Source: an uncultured Eubacteriaceae bacterium (GTDB taxonomy: Bacteria; Bacillota; Clostridia; Eubacteriales; Eubacteriaceae). From it: 11,632 nucleotides of DNA. A model generated the notes under the pieces. The model was not told the DNA's origin, ran no database searches, and saw only the letters and a program-made list of their open reading frames with translations. The position numbers were made by a program, and so were the translations under genes. Shown here one piece after another: positions 1 to 6,970 of this stretch (positions are counted from its first letter, which is position 1; each line of letters opens with the position of its first letter). Location of the stretch: contig CANRHG010000040.1 in assembly GCA_947630385.1 (NCBI GenBank), positions 1 through 11,632 on the forward strand, in the 5' to 3' direction.

Positions 1-1103
1 ACAATACAGCTGCTTTACGAGACGCCCCACCACACACAGGAGCTGACGATGGGGATCGATCCCGGCTACAAAACGGTCGGGATCAGCGTCTCGACCGAAG
101 AAAAGGAAGTCTACGCCAGCGAAACGACCCTTCGTACGGATGTGAAAGACAAGCTGGCGACCAGAAAAACTTACAGGAGAGACCGCAGGAGCCGGAAAGT
201 GCGTCACCGAAAGGCCCGCTTTAACAATAGAAAGGCCTCCAAGCCCAAAGGCTGGGTCCCGTTAAGTTCGTGCTTTCGATCCTTCCGGTCACGAAGATCG
301 TCATCGAGACGGGCCCCTTCGATATTCAAAAGATCAAAAATCCTGATATAGAAGGAAAAGACTATCAAAACGGGCCAATGAAGGACTTTTTCCACGTTAG
401 AGAATACGTCCTTTACCGCGACGGACACAAATGCCAGGTCTGCGGCGCTTCGGGAAACATTCCTCTCGAGGTACATCACATTATTCCAAGGCCCAAAGGC
501 TCGGACGCTCCGGACAACCTGATCACGGTCTGTCCGAACTGTCATGACGGTATTCACCATGGGGAGATCACTCTTTTAAAGAAACCGCCGAAGTCTTACA
601 AATACGAAACGATGATGAACATCATGCGCTACCGACTTTTAGACGGGATAAAAGAGATCTTTGACGGGGAAGTCGGTTTAACTTATGGGGCCGACACGAA
701 GTCAAAGCGAATCGATGCCGGCCTAAAAAAAAGCCACGCCATCGACGCCTTGATGATCTCGGGCAACACACAGGCCCTTCCCTGTGGGGTCGTCTACAAA
801 AGGACCAAAAAAAGGGCCCACAATCGTCAGATCCACCGGGCGAAATTTTCAAAAGGCGGGATAAGGCGAAGAGCCCAGACGGACTTTGAGATGTTTGGCT
901 TTAGACTAGGCGACCGGGTCCTCTTTGAAGGCAAAGAGGTCTTTGTTACGGCCAGGCGAAAGAGCGGTTATTTCAAAGTCGGACTTCCCGATGGTTCGTT
1001 TGTAAAAGACGGAGTAAACTATAAGAAGTTAAAACTTATAGAAAGAGCCAAAGGAACTCTTACAGTCTCTGAACAAAGAAAAGATCTAATGATCGCAGCT
1101 TAG
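1..1103 (+). pseudogene. iscB: IscB-family RuvC/HNH nuclease, 5'-partial and frameshifted
   Basis: This is an IscB nuclease of the IS200/IS605 group, a family that is guided by an omega-RNA and is ancestral to Cas9. The reading frame is already open at base 1, so the start and the N-terminal PLMP region lie outside. Frame 1 carries RuvC-I (GIDPGYKT at 52-75, catalytic Asp) and the arginine-rich bridge helix, up to GWVP near 261. Frame 3 then resumes at about 264 with LSILPVTKIVIE (RuvC-II Glu at 306-308), an HNH domain (CQVC at 432-443, HH at 474-479, CPNC at 531-542), RuvC-III (SHAID, Asp at 744-746) and a C-terminal nucleic-acid-binding region. Compared with the family, roughly a dozen or more residues (PPS... 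helix) are missing at the frame change, so I infer an out-of-frame deletion of 3n+1 bases. No ribosome binding site precedes the second frame, so restart is unlikely. All visible catalytic residues remain, which points to a recent lesion or a sequence error. Confidence 0.85.
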
Positions 1104-1141
1104 TAAAATGAATTATAGAGTTTACGAACTTCAAAGTGTGA

Positions 1142-1339
1142 GTTAAAGAAGATGAGGAAGGAGTTAAAATCGTGAATGATTTAATGGCAAAAAGAGATAA
1201 ACGTCTGATACATGAACGAAATTTGGAATTGGCTGAAGAACTTTTTTCAGGAGGTTTCGGGGATGATATGATTCTTCAATATACAAGAATTACACCTGAG
1301 GAATTACGGTCAATCAAAGAAAAGTACGCCAACGGCTAA
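1142..1339 (+). pseudogene. Rpn/PD-(D/E)XK transposase-like C-terminal remnant, copy 1
   Basis: An open stretch encodes KEDEEGVKIVNDLM, then a basic helix, then LELAEELFSGGFGDDMILQ and a final TPEELRSIKEKYANG. This matches the C-terminal tail of the Rpn family (recombination-promoting nuclease, PD-(D/E)XK transposase family). In that family an acidic KEDEEGV helix is followed by a small 'A..LL..G.s.e.Ia..tgls.eei..lk' helical unit. The nuclease core, including its catalytic residues, is absent upstream, so this is read as a degraded fragment. If translated, the likely start is GTG at 1172, which follows a GGAAGGAG stretch at 1155-1162. It is paralogous to the 1457-1756 copy and, like it, is followed by a strong hairpin. 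Family assignment is from recognised sequence patterns only. Confidence 0.6.
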
Positions 1340-1376
1340 GAAGCGTTCTTGAAATTTCTTGAACACTATCGATTAT

Positions 1377-1414
1377 AACGTGAGCCGTTTAAGATTTCTT
1401 AAACGGCTCACGTT
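1377..1414 (+). terminator. 17-bp perfect hairpin, probable intrinsic terminator
   Basis: Arms at 1377-1393 and 1398-1414 are perfect inverted repeats (17 bp, core GTGAGCCGTTTAAG) around a 4-base ATTT loop. A T/C-rich run (TTTCTTTCTCTTT from 1413) follows on the plus strand. It lies 37 bases after the stop codon of the first Rpn remnant, a normal place for a rho-independent terminator of that gene. Confidence 0.7.
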
Positions 1415-1456
1415 TCTTTCTCTTTAAAATTTATTTTATTTCGAAGGTAGCCATAG

Positions 1457-1756
1457 AGTTACTATAATTATGATACGGAACTTGGAAAATTTAACCACGA
1501 TTTTACAGAAGCTAATCTAGTTAAGCTTTATTTAGAAGTTTTAAAAAAAGATTCGGTATTGAAAGAAGATAAGAAAGGAATTGAAACATTGAGAGATCCA
1601 ATGGCCCAAAGAATCGAATTTGCCGTAAAAGAGAAAGCTTTGGAATTTGCTGAAAATCTTTTTTTAAAAGGAATCAGCGATGAAATAATTTTGGATTCTT
1701 TAAAAATTTCTCCTGTTGAACTTCAGGAAATCAAAGAAAAGTACGCTAAAGACTAG
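1457..1756 (+). pseudogene. Rpn/PD-(D/E)XK transposase-like C-terminal remnant, copy 2
   Basis: The frame is open from 1457, just after an in-frame TAG at 1454. It encodes TELGKFNHDF, then KLYLEVLKK, KEDKKGIETLRD, and the tail ALEFAENLFLKGISDEIILDSLKIS ending IKEKYAKD (broken here by reading order, not contiguous in full). The GKFNHDF motif and the acidic KED helix followed by the small 'E..L..GIS.EII' unit are typical of the C-terminal third of Rpn/PD-(D/E)XK transposase-like proteins. There is no catalytic core and no upstream start with a ribosome binding site. A TTG at 1559 could start a 65-residue product, but nothing supports its use. Base composition is AT-rich compared with the pdu genes. 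A small expressed protein cannot be excluded. Confidence 0.6.
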
Positions 1757-1795
1757 GTTTCGTGTTTTGAACTTTCTTGAATACTCCTAATTCTT

Positions 1796-1828
1796 TTTGA
1801 GCCGCTTTAGTTTATAAAGCGGCTCAAA
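1796..1828 (+). terminator. 14-bp perfect hairpin after second Rpn remnant
   Basis: Arms 1796-1809 and 1815-1828 are perfect inverted repeats (core TTGAGCCGCTTTA) around a 5-base loop. The stem shares GAGCCG with the hairpin at 1377-1414 and has the same place relative to its gene (40 bases after the stop). The tail that follows, ATTTCTCTGG, is only weakly T-rich, so termination is less certain than for the first hairpin. Confidence 0.55.
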
Positions 1829-1933
1829 TTTCTCTGGAAAAGTATTATAAATTCAGATCCTCCATGATTTACTTTTTTCGTTTAAACTCAATTCAAAATT
1901 TATCTTCCAGGACGAAGTAAAAAAAACAACGGT

Positions 1934-2857
1934 TTAAACGTCTTCCAAAACGTTTTTGCGAAAGTTTTCAAAATCTTCTTTTGTAAGAAGCGAGTTTCTT
2001 AGAAGATAGTCTTCGATCCCTTCAAAATTTATCTGCATATAACGGGTAGCAAGGCCCAACCAATCGGGATCGACTCCAATTAATCCATAAAGGAGTTCCG
2101 AAAGCTTAGGACCGAGATCAAGGTCCAGTTTTGAGTTAAACAGTTTGTTGGCCCGCTCATAGTTTTGGTTAGAAAGCGAGTAATCCGAAACCACTCGATC
2201 CATCGGAAGCTGGGCCAATAACTCGATCATACAGATCATTATCCCGGTCCGGTCTTTTCCGTTTTCACAGTGAACGTAGATGATCGCATCCGGTTCATCT
2301 GCGAGAACTTTGATGACTTTTGCAAACAGATCCCCGCTTTTTTCAACGAGGTTTATGTAAAGATTTCGCATGAACTGGTCGGTGATGTTTGGATAAGAAT
2401 CTTCGATAAAGGTAGCGGCGTCGATCCCTTCGAGAACCGGGATGCTCGTATAGGTGGCTCCGGGCGGGATGTGGTCCGGAAACGCAAGAGCTCTTTCGCG
2501 GGTCCTTAGATCGAAGACGTGCGTGATCCCGAGCTTATCGAATTTTTCCTGATCTTCTTTATTTAAATGGCAGAGCTCTTCGCCACGATAGATTTTTTTC
2601 CATTTGGTCATCTTTCCCAGGTTGTTCGTATAGCCACCGATATCTCGCATGTTAACGGCGGATTTATAAGGAAGAAAACGCTTATCTAAATAAGTTTCAT
2701 CGCAATAGCGCAGGTGGTGTTTGTCTTTCCAGTCGGTCTTTTTTGCGAGGGCTTCACTCAGAGCAACTTTTTCGTCTAAATCTTTCACCGGTTTTGAGCT
2801 CGTGAAAATTCCGGCTAAAAATCCGAGAGCCCATAATATCTTTTTATTCATCTCCAT
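1934..2857 (-). CDS. Tyrosine/dual-specificity protein phosphatase (PtpB/LipA-like)
   Basis: This 307-residue protein belongs to the bacterial Y_phosphatase3 family, whose known members (mycobacterial PtpB, Listeria LipA) remove phosphate from phosphotyrosine, other phospho-residues or phosphoinositides. The signature P-loop HCENGKDRTG lies at residues 196-205, with Cys197 as nucleophile, Arg203 binding phosphate, and Lys201/Asp202 as in the family. The conserved N-terminal motif NMRDIGGY (69-76), then YRGEEL (90-95) and VFDLRTRER (114-122), also fit. A short hydrophobic stretch after MEMNKK (about residues 7-18) could be a weak signal peptide or anchor, but no clear cleavage site is visible. 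The ATG at 2857 is chosen because AGGG sits just upstream at a workable distance. The ATG two codons later has GGAG too close. The gene is transcribed away from the pdu operon across a 116-base gap, and nothing in the sequence ties its function to the operon. Confidence 0.88.
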   Translation of the reverse strand: MEMNKKILWALGFLAGIFTSSKPVKDLDEKVALSEALAKKTDWKDKHHLRYCDETYLDKRFLPYKSAVNMRDIGGYTNNLGKMTKWKKIYRGEELCHLNKEDQEKFDKLGITHVFDLRTRERALAFPDHIPPGATYTSIPVLEGIDAATFIEDSYPNITDQFMRNLYINLVEKSGDLFAKVIKVLADEPDAIIYVHCENGKDRTGIMICMIELLAQLPMDRVVSDYSLSNQNYERANKLFNSKLDLDLGPKLSELLYGLIGVDPDWLGLATRYMQINFEGIEDYLLRNSLLTKEDFENFRKNVLEDV

Positions 2858-2901
2858 GGTCCCTAGAAATTAAAGTTTGAGTCAAAAATTAATACATAAG
2901 T

Positions 2902-2941
2902 TTGACAATTTATTTCCACTGAATACAGTTTACAATATATT
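2902..2941 (+). promoter_or_regulatory. Candidate sigma-70-type promoter of the pdu operon
   Basis: The divergent gap before pduA holds two possible promoter readings. One is TTGACA (2902-2907), 16 bases, TACAGT (2924-2929). The other is TTTCCA (2913-2918), 17 bases, TATATT (2936-2941). A partial 15-base palindrome (TGnAnACnGTnTnCA, 2920-2934) overlaps both and could be a regulator site. No regulator gene such as pocR is in the window. No start site can be proved from sequence alone. Confidence 0.4.
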
Positions 2942-2973
2942 CAGAATGTTAGAAAGCGAGGAGGATTAAGCTC

Positions 2974-3249
2974 ATGACGAATGAAGCATTAGGCATGATC
3001 GAAACCAAGGGTCTCGTCGGTTGCGTAGAAGCAGCGGATGCCATGGTTAAGGCTGCCAATGTGATATTCACAGGGTATGAAAAAATAGGTTCTGGACTTG
3101 TCACGGTTTTTGTCCGTGGAGACGTCGGAGCAGTTAAAGCAGCAGTTGATGCCGGCGCGGCCGCGGCGGATAAAGTCGGACAAGTTGTCTCGGTCCACGT
3201 TATCCCGAGACCTCACAATGATGTAGAAAATATGCTACCAAGCTTTTAA
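2974..3249 (+). CDS. pduA: Hexameric microcompartment shell protein PduA
   Basis: A 91-residue single BMC-domain protein (BMC-H) that forms flat hexamers tiling the faces of the Pdu microcompartment. In the family the central pore passes propanediol while holding back propionaldehyde. The sequence follows PduA/PduJ closely: EALGMIETKGLVG at the N-terminus, Lys26 at the hexamer edge, and KIGSG (37-41) with Ser40 lining the pore. VRGDVGAVKAA follows, and VIPRPH lies near the C-terminus. Lys26, Lys37 and Ser40 fall at the same numbers as in Salmonella PduA. GAGGAGGA at 2958-2965 lies 8 bases before the ATG. It is the first gene of the operon, 24 bases before pduB. PduA and PduJ are hard to tell apart by sequence; the choice rests on first position beside pduB. 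Confidence 0.93.
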   Translation: MTNEALGMIETKGLVGCVEAADAMVKAANVIFTGYEKIGSGLVTVFVRGDVGAVKAAVDAGAAAADKVGQVVSVHVIPRPHNDVENMLPSF

Positions 3250-3272
3250 ATTAAATATTCGGAGGTGTAATA

Positions 3273-4070
3273 ATGAAAGACGATTTAATGAACAAGCTGA
3301 TGGAAGAAGTCATGCAGAAAATGGACGAAGCGGAAGCTGACGTCAAAGAAGCAGAAGCCGTAGAACAAGGCGGAACAGGCCAATGCGGTTTAACGGAATT
3401 TGTTGGAACCGGTATGGGAGACACGATTGGATTCGTTATCGCTAACGTCGATGGAACGTTACACGAAGCCATGGAAATCGATCCAAAATATCGTTCAATC
3501 GGAATCATTTCTTCACGTACTGGCGCTGGCCCACAAATCATGGCCGCCGACGAAGCCGTTAAAGCGACGAACACAGAAATGGTTATTTGCGAATTAGCAC
3601 GTGACACCAAAGGTGGCGCAGGCCATGGTAGCCTGATCATCTTCGGGGCTGAAGACGTATCCGACGCGAAACGTGCCGTAGAAGTTGCCTTAGCAGATCT
3701 CGACCGTACCTTTGGTGACGTTTACGGAAACGACGCTGGACATCTGGAATTCCAGTACACGGCCCGTGCTTCTTACGCTGCTGCCCAGGCTCTTGGCGCA
3801 CAGTTAGGAAAAGCCTTTGCTCTGATTCTAGCTGCTCCTGCCGGAATCGGTGTTTTGATCTCCGATATCGCCATGAAGGCCGCTAACGTCGATTTAATTG
3901 CTTACAGTTCACCAGATCATGGAACAAAAGCTTCCAACGAAGGATTCATCACGGTTTGTGGTGACGCTGGTGCCGTCCGTCAAGCTGTTCATGCTGCCCG
4001 TGAAGCAGGAAAACAAGCTCTCGAAGCTCTAGGTGGACCCTGCCCGTCAGCAACAACCCCATATATTTAA
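3273..4070 (+). CDS. pduB: Trimeric tandem-BMC shell protein PduB
   Basis: A 265-residue protein with two BMC domains in tandem (about residues 40-150 and 155-255), forming trimers in the shell. Recognisable stretches include LTEFVGTGMGDT (40-51), SSRTGAGPQIMAADEAVKAT, DTKGGAGHGSLIIFG and the terminal TPYI. The N-terminal 38 residues form an extension with an amphipathic helix (MNKLMEEVMQKM). In Salmonella the equivalent extension links the enzyme core to the shell, and a shorter form, PduB', is made from an internal start near residue 38. Here no ATG, GTG or TTG codon falls at that place, and the first later Met is residue 48 inside the BMC fold. A GGAGGTG ribosome binding site (3261-3267) sits just before the ATG. 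Confidence 0.93.
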   Translation: MKDDLMNKLMEEVMQKMDEAEADVKEAEAVEQGGTGQCGLTEFVGTGMGDTIGFVIANVDGTLHEAMEIDPKYRSIGIISSRTGAGPQIMAADEAVKATNTEMVICELARDTKGGAGHGSLIIFGAEDVSDAKRAVEVALADLDRTFGDVYGNDAGHLEFQYTARASYAAAQALGAQLGKAFALILAAPAGIGVLISDIAMKAANVDLIAYSSPDHGTKASNEGFITVCGDAGAVRQAVHAAREAGKQALEALGGPCPSATTPYI

Positions 4071-4103
4071 ACTAGAAAGTAACAAGCTTGATTGAGGAAG
4101 AAA

Positions 4104-5765
4104 ATGAGATCAAAAAGATTTGAAGCATTAGATGAACGTCCGGTAAAAAAGGACGGTTTTGTTAAAGAATGGCCGGAAGTTGGCCTGATCGCCATGAACA
4201 GCGAAGGCGATCCGGTTCCGAGCATTACCATTGAAAACGGTGTGATCACCGAACTCGACGGTAAAAAACGCGAAGACTTCGACATGCTCGATCAGTTCAT
4301 CGCCGACTACGCGATCAACGTCGAAAACGCCGAAGAAGCCATGGCCATGGATTCCCTGGACATCGCCCGCATGATGGTCGACTTCAACGTTCCGCGTGAA
4401 GAAGTCATCAAAGTCACGACCGCTGTTACACCGGCGAAGATGACCGAAGTCTTAGGGAAAATGACGGTTCTGGAAATGATGATGGCCCAAACTAAGATGC
4501 GTGCGCGTCTGATGCCATCCAACCAGTGCCACGTCACAAACGTCAAAGACAACATGACGCAGATCGCAGCCGACGCTGCGGAAGCTGCCATTCGTGGTTT
4601 TGATGAAATGGAAACGACGGTTGGTGTTGCCCGTTACGCACCGTTTAACGCGATGGCCATCATGGTCGGATCAAACGTTGGACGTCCGGGAATCTTAACC
4701 CAATGCGCCGTCGAAGAAGCTACCGAGCTCGACCTCGGGATGCGCGGATACACGGCTTACGCTGAAACGATCTCCGTATACGGAACCGAACCCGTATTCA
4801 TGGACGGGGACGATACCCCGTATTCAAAAGCTTTCTTGGCCAGCAGTTATGCGTCAAGAGGACTGAAGATGCGTTTCACATCCGGTTCCGGATCCGAAGT
4901 ACAGATGGGATACGCCGAAGGTAAATCGATGCTTTATCTGGAAGCCCGTTGCCTATACGTCACAAAAGGCGCCGGCGTCCAGGGTACGCAAAACGGATCG
5001 GTTTCCTGTGTCGGTGTTCCGGCTGGTGTTCCCGGTGGTATCCGTGAAATCTTAGCCGAAAACTTACTGGCCGCTTGCCTAGACCTCGAATGTGCCTCCT
5101 CAAACGACCAGACCTTCACCCACTCTGACCTTCGCCGTGTCGCCCGTTCGCTCATGCAAATGGTTCCTGGGACGGATTACATCTGCTCCGGTTACTCCGC
5201 AACACCGAACTACGACAACATGTTTGCCGGTTCAAACTGGGACGCGGAAGACTATGACGACTGGAACGTCATCCAACGCGACCTTAAGATCGACGGTGGA
5301 CTGCAGCCGGTCGATGAAGAATCGGTCGTTCAGGCCCGCGCGAAAGCCGCCCGTGCCATGCAGGTTCTCTTTAGAGAATTAGGACTTCCGGAAATCACCG
5401 ACGAAGAAGTTGAAGCCGCCACCTACGCCAACGGTTCTCAGGATATGCCCGACCGCGACGTCGCAGCCGACCTCAAAGCGGCCGATGAAATGTTAGCCCG
5501 CGGTGTTACCGCAATCGACTTTATCCAGGCCTTAGACCGTGGCGGAATGCCCGACGTTGCCCGTTCCCTATACAACATCCTAGTTACGAAAGCCGCCGGG
5601 GACTACCTACACACGGCTTCGAAACTCAGTGACGATTGGGAAGTTATCTCAGCGGTCAACTATCCAAACAATTACAGTGGACCGACGACCGGTTATCAGA
5701 TCAGCGACGAACGCTGGCAGGAAATCCAGGATATTCCGTGGGCAGTCGACCCGGAAAGCATTTAA
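4104..5765 (+). CDS. pduC: Propanediol/diol dehydratase large subunit PduC
   Basis: This is the catalytic alpha subunit of adenosylcobalamin-dependent diol dehydratase (EC 4.2.1.28), which converts 1,2-propanediol to propionaldehyde and usually also acts on glycerol. The ATG at 4104 gives 553 residues beginning MRSKRFEALDERPV, the standard PduC start, behind GAGGAAG at 4094-4100. The TTG at 4092 would add four residues and lacks support. The active-site residues known from the Klebsiella oxytoca enzyme occur at identical numbers: Gln141, His143, Glu170, Glu221, Gln296, Asp335 and Ser362. Ser301 and Gln336, residues linked to glycerol-induced inactivation in that enzyme, are also present. pduD follows after 12 bases, in the usual order of dehydratase genes. 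Propanediol is the likeliest substrate, but use of glycerol cannot be excluded. Confidence 0.96.
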   Translation: MRSKRFEALDERPVKKDGFVKEWPEVGLIAMNSEGDPVPSITIENGVITELDGKKREDFDMLDQFIADYAINVENAEEAMAMDSLDIARMMVDFNVPREEVIKVTTAVTPAKMTEVLGKMTVLEMMMAQTKMRARLMPSNQCHVTNVKDNMTQIAADAAEAAIRGFDEMETTVGVARYAPFNAMAIMVGSNVGRPGILTQCAVEEATELDLGMRGYTAYAETISVYGTEPVFMDGDDTPYSKAFLASSYASRGLKMRFTSGSGSEVQMGYAEGKSMLYLEARCLYVTKGAGVQGTQNGSVSCVGVPAGVPGGIREILAENLLAACLDLECASSNDQTFTHSDLRRVARSLMQMVPGTDYICSGYSATPNYDNMFAGSNWDAEDYDDWNVIQRDLKIDGGLQPVDEESVVQARAKAARAMQVLFRELGLPEITDEEVEAATYANGSQDMPDRDVAADLKAADEMLARGVTAIDFIQALDRGGMPDVARSLYNILVTKAAGDYLHTASKLSDDWEVISAVNYPNNYSGPTTGYQISDERWQEIQDIPWAVDPESI

Positions 5766-5777
5766 GGGGGACCATAA

Positions 5778-6428
5778 ATGGCAGTTAACGAACAGATGCT
5801 TCAGAGCATAATCGAAGAAGTGCTCAGAGAAATGGGCACCGAACAGCAGGCACCTGTACTAAGTGCCGCTGCTCAAGCAGGAAAAGTCGAATTGCAGCCC
5901 AAAGGCGAAGCAAAACAAGGTACGGCTTCGGACGAAGTCGTCATCGCCCTGGCTCCGGCTTTTGCTGAATTCCAAACCGAAAATATCGTAGGCATCCCGC
6001 ACGATCAGATCCTAAAAGAAATCATCGCCGGGATCGAAGAAGAAGGCTTAAAAGCCCGTGTCGTCAAGATCTACCGTTCTTCCGACGTTGCCGTTTGTGG
6101 CCACGACGCAGCAGAACTGTCCGGATCAGGCGTAGCCATCGGTGTACAGTCCAAAGGTACCTCGATCATTCACCAGAAAGATCTACCGCAGCTGTCCAAC
6201 CTCGAACTCTTCCCACAGGCGCCGCTGATCGACCTGGAAACCTACCGTGCCATCGGCAAAAACGCCGCGAAGTACGCCAAAGGCGAAGCTCCGGCTCCGG
6301 TTCCGGTCCGCAACGACCAGATGGCCCGTCCGGCTTACCAGGCGAAAGCCGCTCTGCTTCACATCAAGGAAACAGAACACGTCACGCCAGGGAAACGTCC
6401 GGTAGAAATGGAAGTAATTTTCAGTTAG
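5778..6428 (+). CDS. pduD: Diol dehydratase medium subunit PduD
   Basis: The beta subunit (216 residues) of the dehydratase, which with PduC encloses adenosylcobalamin. Residues 1-20 form an amphipathic helix (NEQMLQSIIEEVLREM), the known encapsulation signal that draws the enzyme into the microcompartment. An Ala/Gln/Glu-rich linker (about 21-48) follows, and the conserved fold runs from DEVVIALAPAFAEFQT to the C-terminus. IGVQSKGTSIIHQKDL and LELFPQAPL are typical of the family. AAGGGGG right after the pduC stop supplies the ribosome binding site. Length is close to the usual 220-230 residues. Confidence 0.95.
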   Translation: MAVNEQMLQSIIEEVLREMGTEQQAPVLSAAAQAGKVELQPKGEAKQGTASDEVVIALAPAFAEFQTENIVGIPHDQILKEIIAGIEEEGLKARVVKIYRSSDVAVCGHDAAELSGSGVAIGVQSKGTSIIHQKDLPQLSNLELFPQAPLIDLETYRAIGKNAAKYAKGEAPAPVPVRNDQMARPAYQAKAALLHIKETEHVTPGKRPVEMEVIFS

Positions 6429-6437
6429 GAGAAAGTC

Positions 6438-6950
6438 ATGACACAAGAACAAATGCTAGAACAGATCGTCAAGCAAGTCCTCGCTTCGATGAACAACCAA
6501 CCGGCCGGCCAACCCGAAGCCGTCGCGGTTGAAGGCCAAGTTACAAGTGCTGACTACCCGATTGCAGACAAAAAACCTGAACTGATCAAGACCCAAACGG
6601 GTGTTAATTTTAAAGATCTCAGTTACGACAAAGTCATCAACGGGCAATTAAAAGCCGAAGATATGCGTATCCGTCCGGAGACTCTGGAACTTCAGGCTCA
6701 GGTCGCCGACTCGGTAGGCCGTACCGCCTTTGGAAGCAATCTGCGCCGCGCGGCCGAACTCATCGCCGTTCCAGACGAACGTCTGCTTGAAATCTACAAC
6801 GCTCTGCGTCCGTACAAATCGACCAAGGACGAACTCGAAGCCATTGCCATCGAACTCGAAGACAAGTACAACGCTCCGAACTCGGCCAAACTCGTGCGCG
6901 AAGCGGCAGACATCGGATACAAGAGAAAAAGAACCAAAGAATTCAAATAA
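6438..6950 (+). CDS. pduE: Diol dehydratase small subunit PduE
   Basis: The gamma subunit (170 residues, near the usual 173) of the diol dehydratase. The N-terminus, TQEQMLEQIVKQVLASM, is an amphipathic helix like that of PduD. A variable linker follows, and the conserved core contains GVNFKDLSYDKVINGQLKAED, DMRIRPETLELQAQVA, LRRAAELIAVPDE and a basic end (GYKRKRTKEFK); these stretches are given in order and are not all contiguous. AGGAGA precedes the ATG by about 6 bases, and the gap to pduD is 9 bases. A second encapsulation-type helix on PduE is unusual to stress, since targeting in Salmonella has been shown mainly for PduD. Confidence 0.94.
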   Translation: MTQEQMLEQIVKQVLASMNNQPAGQPEAVAVEGQVTSADYPIADKKPELIKTQTGVNFKDLSYDKVINGQLKAEDMRIRPETLELQAQVADSVGRTAFGSNLRRAAELIAVPDERLLEIYNALRPYKSTKDELEAIAIELEDKYNAPNSAKLVREAADIGYKRKRTKEFK

Positions 6951-6970
6951 ATTAGACTGAGGGGAAGTCC

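Larger units (their letters stand above)
1142..1828 (+). repeat. Tandem diverged copies of an Rpn-tail plus hairpin module
   Basis: Two units (about 1142-1414 and 1457-1828) share the same plan: a short coding tail ending in IKEKYA, a stop codon, a TTCTTGAA-rich spacer, then a GAGCCG-containing perfect stem. The similarity continues past the stop codons into the noncoding spacer. This suggests a duplicated DNA unit, or two insertions of the same element, and not merely protein-level likeness. The copies have diverged clearly at DNA level, so the event is not recent. Confidence 0.55.

Noticed and set aside
204..560. Minus-strand open frame over the iscB region, and similar long antisense frames in pduB, pduC, pduG and eutJ
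   Set aside because: They lie opposite well-supported genes, lack recognisable domains or ribosome binding sites, and follow from the codon bias of the sense strand.
1880..1940. Terminator for the phosphatase gene on the minus strand
   Set aside because: There is a T-run on the minus strand (1918-1926), but I found only a 4-bp AACG/CGTT stem before it.
1879..1940. Two GTTTAAAC octamers flanking the phosphatase 3' end as a repeat pair
   Set aside because: Short AT-rich palindromes of this size are expected by chance here, and their flanks differ.
2902..2936. Promoter pairing TTGACA (2902) with TACAAT (2931)
   Set aside because: The spacer would be 23 bases, too long for a sigma-70-type promoter.
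2858..2973. Cobalamin riboswitch upstream of pduA
   Set aside because: The gap is only 116 bases and shows no B12-box-like sequence or large folded leader.
4092..4103. TTG as the start of pduC
   Set aside because: It lies inside the ribosome binding site region, and the ATG at 4104 gives the family-standard MRSKRFEAL start.
6095..6532. Overlapping plus-strand frame across the pduD/pduE junction
   Set aside because: Its product is Arg/Ser/Thr-rich low-complexity sequence with no family features; it is an out-of-frame reading of two clear genes.
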